42,374 nt of DNA from Puniceicoccaceae bacterium K14 (GCA_022538095.1 JAKYXN010000045.1:1-42374), one strand, 5' to 3'. Shown: positions 1-9,206, numbered from the stretch's first letter. The notes: generated by a model not told the origin, from the letters alone. Made by a program: numbers and translations.

Positions 1-87
1 TGTCTCGTGTATCGGGTTCCCTTGCTTTTGCTCATCCGCGAAGACTATACGAAAAAACGAACAATAGGAAGGAGGTCGATTCTGTGT

Positions 88-211
88 CGCTTACCACACA
101 GAATATCAAGTCAAAGATTCAAAAACAACATGCTCTACGCCGGACGCTTACCATCCACACAGAATATCAAATCGAACTATCAAAAACTAGACGCCCTAGG
201 ACGGACGCTTA
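88..211. repeat. imperfect tandem repeat, about two units of 57-61 bp
   Basis: The string CGCTTACC recurs at 88 and 145, and CGCTTACG at 206. Between these the sequence ACACAGAATATCAA is repeated, followed by a diverged A-rich stretch and a CTC/CCTA plus CGGA junction. Units are about 57 and 61 bases, so this is a degenerate two-copy tandem array. No known element is recognised. Confidence 0.6.
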
Positions 212-353
212 CGCTCTAGATAGGCTTGTCTTGGCGCTCCGAATCGTAGACGGCGTATCCAATCCATTTGCACATGCGTTGGCGAGAGACGACAATCACC
301 GGAGCTGTTCGCGAAAGATCTTCTCCAGAGGATACAGCGGCAAGTGACCGGAA

Positions 354-479
354 TCAGGCGTTTGGGTTGTAGAGTGCGTCTACGTAGCCCTTGACCTTGT
401 ATTTTGGACGGACATACACGCGTTTCATAGTGTAATGGTCTACTGTTACGGGAGTGCTGTTGCTGTCTATCCCTATGAT
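354..479 (-). pseudogene. possible decayed coding fragment, unidentified
   Basis: On the minus strand a 42-codon stretch between a TAA (482-480) and a TGA (356-354) encodes a protein-like sequence. It contains GIDSNSTPVTVDHY and later RPKYKVKGYVDALYNP, with a charged, strand-like composition. The only ATG (428) lies in the middle. The same frame stays open after the TGA as far as about 219. It may be the broken 3' end of a gene or chance. No family was recognised. Confidence 0.2.
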
Positions 480-601
480 TTAGTACCCATCATGCGAAGA
501 GTATTAAACTTGTCCGTCAGTCAATGAATCCGAAATTTCTAGTGACAAATATTTTCATTCTTCAAGTAAGGATTTCGTGAGTAATTTGGCGAAGTAGGTA
601 A

Positions 602-1522
602 TCAAGTATTCCTAATGCTATGTAGTTTAGCGACTTTGATAAAGTGAAGAAGAAAGCAGAGGAGGATGCCTGCGAATCCTCCCAAAATCCCTGCTGTAAT
701 TACGATCATTTTTTTATTTGGTTTAAATGGTACTTCTGGAACAGTTGCAGGGTCGATAATTTCAAAGACATACTCTTCTTTTGCATTGGCGAGCATTGCA
801 TTTTTGCTTTCGCTTTCTATGATAGAATATAGAGATTCACGTATTTCGATCTTCTGCGTCTTCTCTAATTGTTCTTTAAGATACTTGAGATTTCGTTCAG
901 TTTCTTTTTTTGCCTCTTCTCGCATGTACTTATTTAGACGATCTACCAATGCATTTGCCCATAGTTTACATTGAGTGGGGTTGGTCCAGCTGATTGCTAG
1001 AGTTACTAAACCGCTTTTATTGTCTTGCGAGATGGATAGAAGGCCCGAGAAAAGTTGATATGCCTCGCTATCTGTGGGTCTTCCACTTGGCCCTCTCCTC
1101 TCGTTTGGGTTTAACCAAGTTTGGTTTTCTGAATCCCATTCACTCGAAAATAGGACAGAGAGAAGCTTTTCCTCTGCAATAAATTCAGAAAGAAATTTTC
1201 TGGACTCTAATATTGCTATGGCAGTATCCAAATTGCCACTCTTTCCTAGATTTATGCCAGCCATTGATGCTAAACCACCAAATTGTCCAGCGAGAGCAGA
1301 TAGTCCTCCCCCTTCAGTGTCACTTTGAGTTGGAGATACTAGAATTTGAGCGCTGTAGTAGACAGTAGAAGTCAAGGCTATATAAATGCCAATGATTCCT
1401 GCAATTGGGCCAAGAAGCAAAATCAACCACTTTCTTGACCAAACTATTAACCATAGGTCGAGTAGGCTGACTTCATTATCTATGTATTTATTTTTCGGAG
1501 ATTGATTAGATTGTTCAAGCAT
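602..1522 (-). CDS. Wzz-type polysaccharide chain-length determinant
   Basis: An inner-membrane chain-length regulator of the Wzz/PCP family, expected to set the polymer length made by the Wzy polymerase. Two membrane segments flank a periplasmic domain: residues about 31-51 and 272-294. The second is preceded by a proline-rich PEVPFKPNK stretch, which is characteristic of the family. A glycine-rich run at 70-90 (LSALAGQFGGLASMAG) matches the Wzz/GumC-like N-terminal domain. The periplasmic part has a helical, charged, coiled-coil-like section around 200-240. At 306 residues there is no C-terminal Walker kinase domain, so it is not a Wzc-type BY-kinase. It is the last gene of the operon, 43 bases after the SLBB export gene. 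Family confidence is high; the exact polymer controlled is inferred. Confidence 0.9.
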   Translation of the reverse strand: MLEQSNQSPKNKYIDNEVSLLDLWLIVWSRKWLILLLGPIAGIIGIYIALTSTVYYSAQILVSPTQSDTEGGGLSALAGQFGGLASMAGINLGKSGNLDTAIAILESRKFLSEFIAEEKLLSVLFSSEWDSENQTWLNPNERRGPSGRPTDSEAYQLFSGLLSISQDNKSGLVTLAISWTNPTQCKLWANALVDRLNKYMREEAKKETERNLKYLKEQLEKTQKIEIRESLYSIIESESKNAMLANAKEEYVFEIIDPATVPEVPFKPNKKMIVITAGILGGFAGILLCFLLHFIKVAKLHSIRNT

Positions 1523-1565
1523 TCAAAAAAGCGAGAAGATTGTTTAAGTGAAGGTAGAGTTCGGG

Positions 1566-4052
1566 TTAGAACGAGTTGACGGCTGCTGCTCCAAGAGCGA
1601 GTTGATAGATAATTTGACTAACAGCACCCCAGTATTTTAGAGGTTTCATGCGGTCAACATCTATTGGAACCACAATTGTATCTCCTGCTTTTACAGATAT
1701 ACCTCCTTGGGGAAAAAAACGAGATTTGTTCTCAATTTCAACCTGGCCATTAGCACGTACTATGTAGATTCGCTTTTTGTCAGCTCGCTCAAGGACTCCG
1801 CCAGACAAATTGATATAGTCGTCTCGGTTTAGTTTCGGGTCGTAGAAATGGCTAGTCGGATAATTAACGCTTCCCACTACGCTTATAGATTGTGGTTTTT
1901 GGCTAACTGTCAACGTATCCCCATTTTCTAATGCTATATCAAACCTTGAATTGCTACCTTCCAACATGGAAGGTAGATCGATAACTATTCGCCCAGTTGC
2001 TTGAGTTGAGTCTAATTGATCAGCAAGGGCTTCGGCACTATCGATTGCAATCGTGCCAGAATTACCTTCTTGAAGTTTGGATACGCTAATATCCTCTCTC
2101 AATCGAACCCTCAGCCGCTCCAATTGAATGCGTTCAGCTTCTTTTTGACTTTGGCGAATGAATACAGCTCCTTCTGGGTAAGCTAATTCGGTTAACCCAC
2201 CGGCTCGAGCAATGACAGAGCTAAGTTTCTCACCACGTTCGATTGTGTAGGTGCCAGGAAACTTTACTTCACCTTTAAGTATGATGCTTTCATTTTCGTT
2301 CCATTTAGGTATTCGCTTTACCATTAGTTGGTCAAATGGTTTCAGAGCCAAATTCAACGATGAATTTTTTTCTTCCAGACTTACTGGAACAAGAATAGTT
2401 TCTCTTTGTTTTTTGAGATTATCGTCATATCGTAACAATTCGGCTTCTAAGGTGAAAGCTTCTTGTGAAAAACCGCCACCTGCTCTTATCAAATCCTTGA
2501 GTAACATATTTTCATCTAGTGGATACTTTCCTGGATAGCGTACATGGCCGGCAATTTCGACTATTTGCTGTGGCTGATCACTACTTGATTGAGATTCCAA
2601 TTTTCTAATGATTTCAGTAAGCTCTTTTCGTCCTGGTTTATTAATTTTATTAAGAGTGTTATCTTTGTCTTCTTCGCTTATTTCATCTACAGTATTGAAA
2701 ACTATGATGCGATCTTTCATTCTTAATTCTACGTTCTGATCTGAAGAATGGTTCTCAAGAACAGCCTTTGGGCTAAAAGATCGTACAGATATATACCCGT
2801 TAATTTGATTTCTACTTATGACAAGAGCGTAGTCTAGGTCGGCTTGATTGGTTAGATCATCATATTGGCCGATTAAATTGCTAATTCTTAGGCCTTCTTC
2901 CCATTGGTAATTTCCAGGCCGTTCGATTTGCCCTTCTAGAGACACAATATTTTCGATACGTTCTAGGCTGGAATATATTCTTAATATATCACCGTCTACT
3001 AATTTTGTTGCGAGTGCCTTGGGGTTGCTTAGATCGACGTCGACAACTTCTTTGACGCCAGTGTTAGCAAAACGCTCGATCTGACTTAGTGGTTTGTAGG
3101 CTGCAGACGTGAATCCACCGGCATATTTTACTAGGGAGTTAATGGAGTAAACTTCATCGTCTCTCATCTCGTAGATGGCTGGTCGTTTGACTTCCCCTGA
3201 GATACCAAATTGAGGGCCAACCGGAGGTACGAAAATAACATCTCCAGGCTCTAGAATAAGGTCTGAAGAGGTATCGCCTCGCAACAGAAGGTCATATAAG
3301 TCGAATGTACCGACCAAACTTCCATTTCGCTTTAATTGGATGTTTCGTAACGAACCAATGTTGGAAATACCGCCGCTCACGAAAAGAGCGTTTGTAATAG
3401 TTGAAAGGGAGCTGATGCTGTAAGAGCCTGGGTAGTTAACATCCCCCAATATAAAGACTCGTATGGAGCGTAGCTCACCTAAAGAAATAAACGCTCTAAC
3501 ACCTATTTGCTGTTCTTCTGCGAGCGTGGTGATTTCTTCGCGAAGAGAATCGAATGTTTTACCGGCTGCACTGATAGGGCCAAGTTCAGGAATATGGATG
3601 GATCCATCACGAGCAACGTAAAGCTCTATACTATTAGATTCTTTGCCAAAATATTGGATACGTACTTGATCGCCAGGACCGATAACGTAATCTATTGGAA
3701 TTGGTATATCGGATACTGGAGCATAGGTTGTGGGGGTTCCAGAGAAGAGTTCGTATCCATACGGAGCAAGCTTAGTATCCTCTTGCACCTTATCTGTTAT
3801 TGTTTGTCGCTCGGTTTCTTCAATTGGTACTGTTGTTTTTGGAACTACAACGACTGGTGTTTCTGGCTTTTCTACTTGATCAAGGTTATTTGACTCGAAC
3901 TTACTAAGCTCGTCCATTGCTTGCTGTTTAAGTCCATGAGGAAGGGCGTTTAGCTGTGCTTGTTGGGAGGAGGTTAGCTCAACTGCAGAAATGAGTGGGA
4001 GCAACATGGACAAAATGGCGGATATGAGAAAGAATGTTTTACTAAGTTTCAT
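1566..4052 (-). CDS. polysaccharide export outer-membrane protein with multiple SLBB domains (Wza-like)
   Basis: The secretion channel or periplasmic conduit of the polysaccharide exporter. An N-terminal signal peptide (about 1-23, hydrophobic ISAILSMLLPLISA) precedes a variable acidic spacer. A poly-export domain follows (about 115-200, IPIDYVIGPGDQVRIQYFG, then DGSIHIPELGPI). After it come about six SLBB beta-grasp repeats, recognisable by recurring G-x-V-x-x-P-G-x-Y motifs: GDVNYPGSY, GEVKRPAIY, GQIERPGNY, GHVRYPGKY, GEVKFPGTY and GSVNYPTSH. At 828 residues it is much longer than E. coli Wza (about 380), as in other long SLBB exporters. It lacks a lipobox cysteine. It sits between wzi-like and wzz-like genes, consistent with an export module. 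Confidence 0.92.
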   Translation of the reverse strand: MKLSKTFFLISAILSMLLPLISAVELTSSQQAQLNALPHGLKQQAMDELSKFESNNLDQVEKPETPVVVVPKTTVPIEETERQTITDKVQEDTKLAPYGYELFSGTPTTYAPVSDIPIPIDYVIGPGDQVRIQYFGKESNSIELYVARDGSIHIPELGPISAAGKTFDSLREEITTLAEEQQIGVRAFISLGELRSIRVFILGDVNYPGSYSISSLSTITNALFVSGGISNIGSLRNIQLKRNGSLVGTFDLYDLLLRGDTSSDLILEPGDVIFVPPVGPQFGISGEVKRPAIYEMRDDEVYSINSLVKYAGGFTSAAYKPLSQIERFANTGVKEVVDVDLSNPKALATKLVDGDILRIYSSLERIENIVSLEGQIERPGNYQWEEGLRISNLIGQYDDLTNQADLDYALVISRNQINGYISVRSFSPKAVLENHSSDQNVELRMKDRIIVFNTVDEISEEDKDNTLNKINKPGRKELTEIIRKLESQSSSDQPQQIVEIAGHVRYPGKYPLDENMLLKDLIRAGGGFSQEAFTLEAELLRYDDNLKKQRETILVPVSLEEKNSSLNLALKPFDQLMVKRIPKWNENESIILKGEVKFPGTYTIERGEKLSSVIARAGGLTELAYPEGAVFIRQSQKEAERIQLERLRVRLREDISVSKLQEGNSGTIAIDSAEALADQLDSTQATGRIVIDLPSMLEGSNSRFDIALENGDTLTVSQKPQSISVVGSVNYPTSHFYDPKLNRDDYINLSGGVLERADKKRIYIVRANGQVEIENKSRFFPQGGISVKAGDTIVVPIDVDRMKPLKYWGAVSQIIYQLALGAAAVNSF

Positions 4053-4108
4053 GGGAGTTTAAAAAATTGAATACGCTGACGAATTTAGGAATTAGCAGTA
4101 AGTTAATT

Positions 4109-5587
4109 TTAGAGCGCCTTATTGTAGCTTAGGAAACTTCCGATGTCAGAATTTGATACATCAGTTCTAAGATTTAACTCATTACTATAGTTAAGGCCAA
4201 ATTTTAAATAAGTAGTATTGTTGAGTTTGAATTCACCAAAAAACTCTAAGGAATCACCTTCTAGGGCATCCGAAGACACACTGTGGCTTCCAGAGCCATC
4301 TCGGTTGATGCTGTAGTTGCGGTACTTTATTCCAAATAAATTGCCATTTGCGGTAGTTAGGAAATACCCAATTGATCGCATAATACTGTCGCCATCAATC
4401 GAATGACCAATCGACTGGTCGTATCGTCGGTACCCTTCTCGATAAATGCTGTGTTGGTAGGCTATGTTATAGGCATTATTGGGACGTTTTTCGGCATTCA
4501 AATAGCCTGCTCGAGTATCTGCCCATTCAAAGTAAGCACGCCAAGTTGAGTTTAAACTTTCAATGGTCCCCCATGTTTCAATACCGCCCATAAGCATATT
4601 TGCATCGGGAAGAAACCCTTCTTCATCTTCCCCGATTAGTTGAGCATACTGAGCTATATTCCAGTTTCCTAATTTCGCCCTATAATCGATGCCTGCTAAT
4701 TGGTTTCCAGGTTCAGTTTCTTTAGTTACATTTGTTCCAGGTACACGATTATCTTCTCCGAAAAGGAGCATTCTGAATGTTTCTAGGCTATGCGGACGGC
4801 CTTTGCCGGCCCATTGAGCCGTTCTGCTGAGCCCTATGTCCAGCCATTGCCAATTGAATGGTGATGTTTCTACTCGAATTCCAAAAAGCAAGGCGTCTGT
4901 GCCTTCACGTTCTCCTTCATTATTATCAAGTTGCCCCATGAATGTGTTAAGTGTCCATGGTCCAATCCAATTAAGGTATTTGTTTTTAAAAGGATTTGGT
5001 GAAATACGAGTCAACGAAACTGCAGGTACAGGACGAGCGTTATTGGATAAAATTAGACTGCCATCCCAGCCTGGACCCCACCAGCGGTCTACTTGGTCTA
5101 TTGCAGCGATCCAATTACCTATGGCTATTCCGAAGTATGAACCATCCATATGAAAATCGTTTCCATTGCTTGGATTATCTACAAAGTTAATTTGTATATT
5201 TCCAGCGACCCATTCAGATAGCCATGAAGTTGACACGCTCGACTCGAACTCTTCTCGTGGTTGGTAGCCGAACGATCTAAAGGGAGTTGACTTGGATTTT
5301 AGTGCAATCGATGTTTTTGTTGAATGCACTCCAATTTGACTATTCTTTGAATAATTTTCGTAAACACGTTCAATTGTAGCACTATATTTATTAAAAGAGG
5401 CTTCATTTTCCGGATTGATTCTTCCCATTGGCGCAGGCCAGCTGATCATTGGGATTTTTAAAAGATTCTCATCTTTCACGAGTAATGCATCGTGTCTTGA
5501 CAGCACTGATTGAGTGCTAAGCTGAGCCCCATTTAGGGGGGAGCATATCAGTATTATAGCGATAATAATTTTCAGTTTTATAAACAT
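4109..5587 (-). CDS. Wzi-family outer-membrane capsule assembly protein
   Basis: An outer-membrane beta-barrel of the capsule-assembly Wzi family, which in Enterobacteria binds exported capsule at the cell surface. A signal peptide spans about 1-20 (KLKIIIAIILICSPLNG). The family signature lies at 166-186 (VDRWWGPGWDG then SLILSNNARP), followed by WIGPWTLNTFMGQL from 207. The remainder alternates aromatic and polar residues as barrel strands do. Length (492) is normal for the family. Its ATG shares one base with the stop of the upstream aminotransferase gene (TAATG), implying translational coupling. In context it accepts the polymer delivered by the SLBB exporter encoded next. Confidence 0.9.
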   Translation of the reverse strand: MFIKLKIIIAIILICSPLNGAQLSTQSVLSRHDALLVKDENLLKIPMISWPAPMGRINPENEASFNKYSATIERVYENYSKNSQIGVHSTKTSIALKSKSTPFRSFGYQPREEFESSVSTSWLSEWVAGNIQINFVDNPSNGNDFHMDGSYFGIAIGNWIAAIDQVDRWWGPGWDGSLILSNNARPVPAVSLTRISPNPFKNKYLNWIGPWTLNTFMGQLDNNEGEREGTDALLFGIRVETSPFNWQWLDIGLSRTAQWAGKGRPHSLETFRMLLFGEDNRVPGTNVTKETEPGNQLAGIDYRAKLGNWNIAQYAQLIGEDEEGFLPDANMLMGGIETWGTIESLNSTWRAYFEWADTRAGYLNAEKRPNNAYNIAYQHSIYREGYRRYDQSIGHSIDGDSIMRSIGYFLTTANGNLFGIKYRNYSINRDGSGSHSVSSDALEGDSLEFFGEFKLNNTTYLKFGLNYSNELNLRTDVSNSDIGSFLSYNKAL

Positions 5588-6762
5588 TATCTTTGTGCGG
5601 CCTTAGCTATTTTAGATATTGTAGCGCATGTTCTTTCAATTTCACTTTTGGTAAGTGTTGGATGAACCAAAAACATTAAGCTTGTTTCCCCTAATTCTCC
5701 TGCTACTTGCAGCCGCTGTTTGGGTTGAATTCCCATCTTTTTGAAAGCCTTCTCGAGGTAAACTTCAGAACATGAACCGGAATAGCAAGGGACACCTAAT
5801 GCGTTAATTTCATTGATGATTCTGTCTCGATTCCATCCAGGTTTTAGCAAACTTTTGTTTACAAAAGTATAGCACTTATACCAAGCATGAGTAATGTGTG
5901 CTGGAATTTTTGGAACCCTAAAGAGGTCGATTTCGCCAGCAATATTTAAAATAGCCAAGGCGTTTTTTGTTCTAGCTTTATGCCATTCCTGCATTCGAGA
6001 CAGTTGTATACGCCCGATTGCTCCTTGAATTTCAGTCATCCTCCAATTGTGGCCAAATGATTCGTGTAACCACCGAAACCCGGGTGGATGTTGTTTGTTA
6101 TAGACAGCTCGATAACTTTTCCCGTGGTCCTTGAGTGACCAAGTCTTTTCAAAAATAGATGAATCATTAGTTGTAACCATCCCGCCTTCTCCAGCTGTTG
6201 ACATTATTTTATCCTGACAGAATGACCAAGCTGATGTGTGGCCAAAAGATCCAACCGATTTATTTTTATATTTAGCTCCGTGGGCTTGAGCGCAGTCTTC
6301 GATTACAAAAAGTTTATTTTCTTGAGCTAGCTTCAAAATGGGCTCCATTTCACATGGCCACCCTGCTAAGTGGACACAAATAATTGCTTTTGTTTTAGAT
6401 GATAAGTGAGGAGCTATCGTTGTGGCTGTAACATTTTGAGAGTTGATATCTATATCTGCAAAAACGGGTATAGCCCCTGCGTTTACAATAGCAGATACCG
6501 AGGCAATAAATGTGCGGGAAGTGACTATCACTTCATCACCTGAAGAAATATTTAGAGCAGCAAGACAAGCATCGAGGGCAAGTGTGCCGTTTCCTAAGGC
6601 GATTGCGTGAGAACTACCTGCCCAAGATGCGAACTCTTTTTCAAATTCTCTACACTCTGTTCCGGTCCAATAGTTTACTTTGTTAGATAAAAGTACTTTT
6701 CTGATACTTTCTGCTTCTTCTTCCGTGAAACTTGGCCAAGGTGAAAATGATGTATTCAGCAT
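5587..6762 (-). CDS. DegT/DnrJ/EryC1/StrS-family sugar aminotransferase (PglE/WecE-like)
   Basis: A PLP-dependent aminotransferase acting on a nucleotide-linked 4-keto (or 3-keto) 6-deoxy sugar. The PLP lysine is K185 in SFCQDKIMSTAGEGG, and the cofactor aspartate is D156 in EDCAQAHGA. The GNGTLALDA segment at 58-66 holds the phosphate-binding residues. Length (391) is typical. Its start overlaps the stop of the NeuD/PglD-like acetyltransferase gene by 7 bases, and its stop forms TAATG with wzi. An aminotransferase, a PglD-like N-acetyltransferase and a PglC-like transferase in a row suggest synthesis of an N-acetylated amino sugar such as diacetylbacillosamine. No matching 4,6-dehydratase (PglF-like) is seen in the window, so the substrate is inferred. 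Confidence 0.9.
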   Translation of the reverse strand: MLNTSFSPWPSFTEEEAESIRKVLLSNKVNYWTGTECREFEKEFASWAGSSHAIALGNGTLALDACLAALNISSGDEVIVTSRTFIASVSAIVNAGAIPVFADIDINSQNVTATTIAPHLSSKTKAIICVHLAGWPCEMEPILKLAQENKLFVIEDCAQAHGAKYKNKSVGSFGHTSAWSFCQDKIMSTAGEGGMVTTNDSSIFEKTWSLKDHGKSYRAVYNKQHPPGFRWLHESFGHNWRMTEIQGAIGRIQLSRMQEWHKARTKNALAILNIAGEIDLFRVPKIPAHITHAWYKCYTFVNKSLLKPGWNRDRIINEINALGVPCYSGSCSEVYLEKAFKKMGIQPKQRLQVAGELGETSLMFLVHPTLTKSEIERTCATISKIAKAAQR

Positions 6763-7391
6763 TCTATTTTTCTTACAATTTTTGCAGGGTTGCCAAATGC
6801 AACGACATTGTTAGGGATATCACTGAGTACGTTTGAGCCTGCTCCAATGATAACATTATTACCAATGTTCACCCCCTGTTTTACTATCGAGCCTATGCCT
6901 ATCCATGTTGATGTTCCAAGGGTTACGTTACCTCCTAGGTGAGCCCCTGGGCTTATGTGACAAAAATCGCTTATATTACAATCATGATCGATGCTCGCAG
7001 CAGTGTTGATAATAACACCAATACCAACTGTAGTGAAAGGGTTTACGGTTGAATTTGCCAATAATACCGTTCCATTTCCTATTTGTGATAACTGGGAAAC
7101 AGTGGCACTTGAGTGAGTAAGGGATGGCAGCTGAATTTTTAGTTTGTCTAATTGCTGTAATCGATTGCGTCTTATATCGATGTTCCCAATACCAACGATC
7201 ACATGGCTATTTTCTTCCAAATTGCTAATCATGGAATCGAAGTTCCCTTTCATCGGCCACGGTCCAATGTTGGGTCCTAGTGTAGTGTCTTCATCATATA
7301 GATCGACAGAGCTATAGCCGAAGGTTGTTGAAGCTAATTCTGCGACAACTTTACCATGCCCGCCGGCTCCGTATACAGAAATCTTTTTCAT
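6756..7391 (-). CDS. NeuD/PglD-family sugar acetyltransferase
   Basis: An acetyl-CoA-dependent O- or N-acetyltransferase with an N-terminal Rossmann-like sugar-nucleotide-binding half (GAGGHGKVV at 8-16) and a C-terminal left-handed beta-helix (about 90-205) made of hexapeptide repeats. The motif NTAASIDHDC (129-138) carries the PglD-type catalytic histidine (H136), and the tail reads VVAFGNPAKIVRKI. Length (211) fits PglD/NeuD. It lies between the aminotransferase (7-bp overlap) and the PglC-like gene (TAATG overlap), the same functional order as in bacillosamine pathways. Family confidence is high; acetylation of the aminotransferase product is an inference from position. Confidence 0.9.
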   Translation of the reverse strand: MKKISVYGAGGHGKVVAELASTTFGYSSVDLYDEDTTLGPNIGPWPMKGNFDSMISNLEENSHVIVGIGNIDIRRNRLQQLDKLKIQLPSLTHSSATVSQLSQIGNGTVLLANSTVNPFTTVGIGVIINTAASIDHDCNISDFCHISPGAHLGGNVTLGTSTWIGIGSIVKQGVNIGNNVIIGAGSNVLSDIPNNVVAFGNPAKIVRKIEC

Positions 7392-7981
7392 TATTTCTCG
7401 CCTCTAAACTTAGTCATTGTCGCCTGCCCTGATTGACTGATACCTTCCCTTCGAAAGACTTTTAGGAATGTTTGGAAAAGAATTTTGAAATCTAACATAG
7501 TCGATCGATGATCGACATACCAAACATCGAGTTCGAAGCGTTCTGTCCAGGAGATCGAATTGCGTCCATTTATTTGAGCCCATCCGGTAATTCCAGGTCT
7601 TACTTCGTGTCTTCTTTTTTGTTGTGAACTGTATAACTCTAGATACTCGACAAGTAAAGGCCTAGGCCCAACTAAGCTCATATGACCTAGGAAGACATTC
7701 CAAAGCTCTGGTAGCTCATCTAAACTTGTTGAACGGAGAAATTTGCCGAATCGCGTGAGGCGTTTGTGGTCAGGGAGTGGGTTGTTTTTAACGTCATAAG
7801 AATCCTTCATTGTACGAAACTTTATGAGCTCAAACGGTTTACCATGCAGTCCTGGTCTAATTTGTTTAAAAAGTATGGGAGAACCAAGGTTAAGGCGTAT
7901 TAAAATTCCAACTATAAGCAATGCAGGGAAAAAGCAAACGAGTCCTAAAAACGCCAATGACAAATCAATAAATCGTTTCAT
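7391..7981 (-). CDS. PglC-type monotopic phosphoglycosyl transferase (initiating sugar transferase)
   Basis: This enzyme starts repeat-unit assembly by moving a sugar-1-phosphate from a UDP-sugar to undecaprenyl phosphate at the inner face of the cytoplasmic membrane. It has the short single-domain PglC architecture (196 residues). A re-entrant hydrophobic helix occupies about 8-31, KFRTM lies at 54-58, and the catalytic Asp-Glu pair D88-E89 sits in SLDELPELWNVF. GPRPLL follows at 105-110, then RPGITGWAQINGR at 128-140. The long WcaJ/WbaP N-terminal membrane region is absent. The stop overlaps nothing upstream, and the start of the acetyltransferase gene follows by TAATG. It probably uses the N-acetylated amino sugar made by the two neighbouring enzymes. 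Confidence 0.93.
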   Translation of the reverse strand: MKRFIDLSLAFLGLVCFFPALLIVGILIRLNLGSPILFKQIRPGLHGKPFELIKFRTMKDSYDVKNNPLPDHKRLTRFGKFLRSTSLDELPELWNVFLGHMSLVGPRPLLVEYLELYSSQQKRRHEVRPGITGWAQINGRNSISWTERFELDVWYVDHRSTMLDFKILFQTFLKVFRREGISQSGQATMTKFRGEK

Positions 7982-7991
7982 TTGAAATGCG

Positions 7992-9206
7992 CTAAGCTTG
8001 ATTGCAAATACTTGTTAGAACATCCAGTAATTGTAGGGATAGAGTTTCGCGGGCAAATCTAGTTTCAGCCAACTCTCTGGCGTTTTTTGCGAATTTTCTT
8101 AATTCTTCTGGATTGTTTCTCATCCAAATAGCTTTTTCAGCTAATTCTATTGGATTGTTTGGGTTTGTGAATACTCCAGTCTTCTCATCAACAGCTAAAC
8201 TTTCCAACCATCCTGGCATATTCGTTAGAACAGGACGTCCAGCAGCGAACGAATCGAACATTTTATTAGGTGAGCAAGTGTATAAGACTGGAAGGTTGTC
8301 GTATATTGTCATGCAGACATTTGAAGCAGCAGCAAGCTCGGCTACTGCTGTTTTTTCAGGCATGGGATTTGAGAAAACGACATTAGTGAGTCCTTCATTC
8401 TTTGCTCGTGCTTCCAATTCTGGGCGCTGTTTCCCATCGCCATGTAAAACGAAGACTATGTCTTCAATATTTTTGGATACTAATTCTTTGGCAGCAGAGA
8501 GTACATAGTTTAGGCCATTTGCGGGGCCCATTGTGCCAAAGTATGATAGAGTGAACCTGTCACGAAGCCCCAGTCGCTTACGTGTTTCGGACCCATCGAT
8601 GTTGGGAGAAAAAAGATTAAGATCTGATGCATTTGGAATTACAGTAACCCTGTTCGATGGGTAGCCTGAGCTAACGACTCCATTTTTCATTCCTGGTGTA
8701 AGTGCTATTATATGTTCGCTGTTCTTATAAGCGTGGCGTTCAAGCTTTCTGGCAACTATTTTACTAAGAGGAGATTTTAGAGCACCCATTTGTATGGGAG
8801 CTTCGGGCCAAAGGTCTCGGACCTCAAATACCATAGGGATGTTGAGTTTCTTTTTAGCCTTTATTGCTGGAAGGGCGATAGTGAGTGGAGTACTCGTTGC
8901 GAAAATAACATCCCCTCCAATCTCTATTGCTTTTTTTCCGGAAGAAAACGCAAACTTAAAGAAAGCTTTGATCCTTTGAGAATAACTCATGTAATTGGAG
9001 TATGGAACAGGTAGCCAGTGGACATTGACTCCATCCTCAATTGTTGTAACCCAATTTTGATCATTTTTTTCAGATTCACGTTTGTCAGATGTTATGACGT
9101 GAACTTCATGTCCTGCTTCAACCCATCGTTTTCCCATCTCATAGGAACGAGTGCTGCCGATCATACTTGGTGTATTGAAATATTGGTGAAGGTAGAGGAT
9201 TTTCAT
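7992..9206 (-). CDS. glycosyltransferase family 4 protein, WbuB/WcaI-like
   Basis: A cytoplasmic, membrane-associated GT-B glycosyltransferase. The N-terminal domain opens with KILYLHQYFNTP and continues RSYEMGKRWVEAGHEVHVIT, the pattern of WbuB-like GT4 enzymes. The donor-binding domain includes SYFGTMGPANGLNYV (about 222-236), a VFVLHGDGKQRPELE segment and a nucleotide-sugar-binding stretch with SPNKMFDSFAAGRPVLTN. Length (404) is typical. It is encoded just before the PglC-like priming transferase (10-bp gap), as WbuB-like genes often are, so it may add the second sugar of the repeat unit. Donor and linkage cannot be read from sequence. Confidence 0.9.
   Translation of the reverse strand: MKILYLHQYFNTPSMIGSTRSYEMGKRWVEAGHEVHVITSDKRESEKNDQNWVTTIEDGVNVHWLPVPYSNYMSYSQRIKAFFKFAFSSGKKAIEIGGDVIFATSTPLTIALPAIKAKKKLNIPMVFEVRDLWPEAPIQMGALKSPLSKIVARKLERHAYKNSEHIIALTPGMKNGVVSSGYPSNRVTVIPNASDLNLFSPNIDGSETRKRLGLRDRFTLSYFGTMGPANGLNYVLSAAKELVSKNIEDIVFVLHGDGKQRPELEARAKNEGLTNVVFSNPMPEKTAVAELAAASNVCMTIYDNLPVLYTCSPNKMFDSFAAGRPVLTNMPGWLESLAVDEKTGVFTNPNNPIELAEKAIWMRNNPEELRKFAKNARELAETRFARETLSLQLLDVLTSICNQA

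Larger units (their letters stand above)
1..601. other. left-end region without a confident gene
   Basis: About 600 bases downstream of the last gene of the minus-strand operon. Short open frames exist on both strands, but none has a recognisable product, a plausible ribosome-binding site or composition like the neighbouring genes. It contains an imperfect tandem repeat (88-211) and a start-less open stretch on the minus strand (354-479) that could be coding debris. I see no clear hairpin plus T-tract terminator after the wzz-like gene ends at 602. Confidence 0.6.

Noticed and set aside
7..347. Two overlapping plus-strand open frames at the left end
   Set aside because: They run through an imperfect tandem repeat, give Arg/Thr-rich sequences without family resemblance, and have no plausible translation signals.
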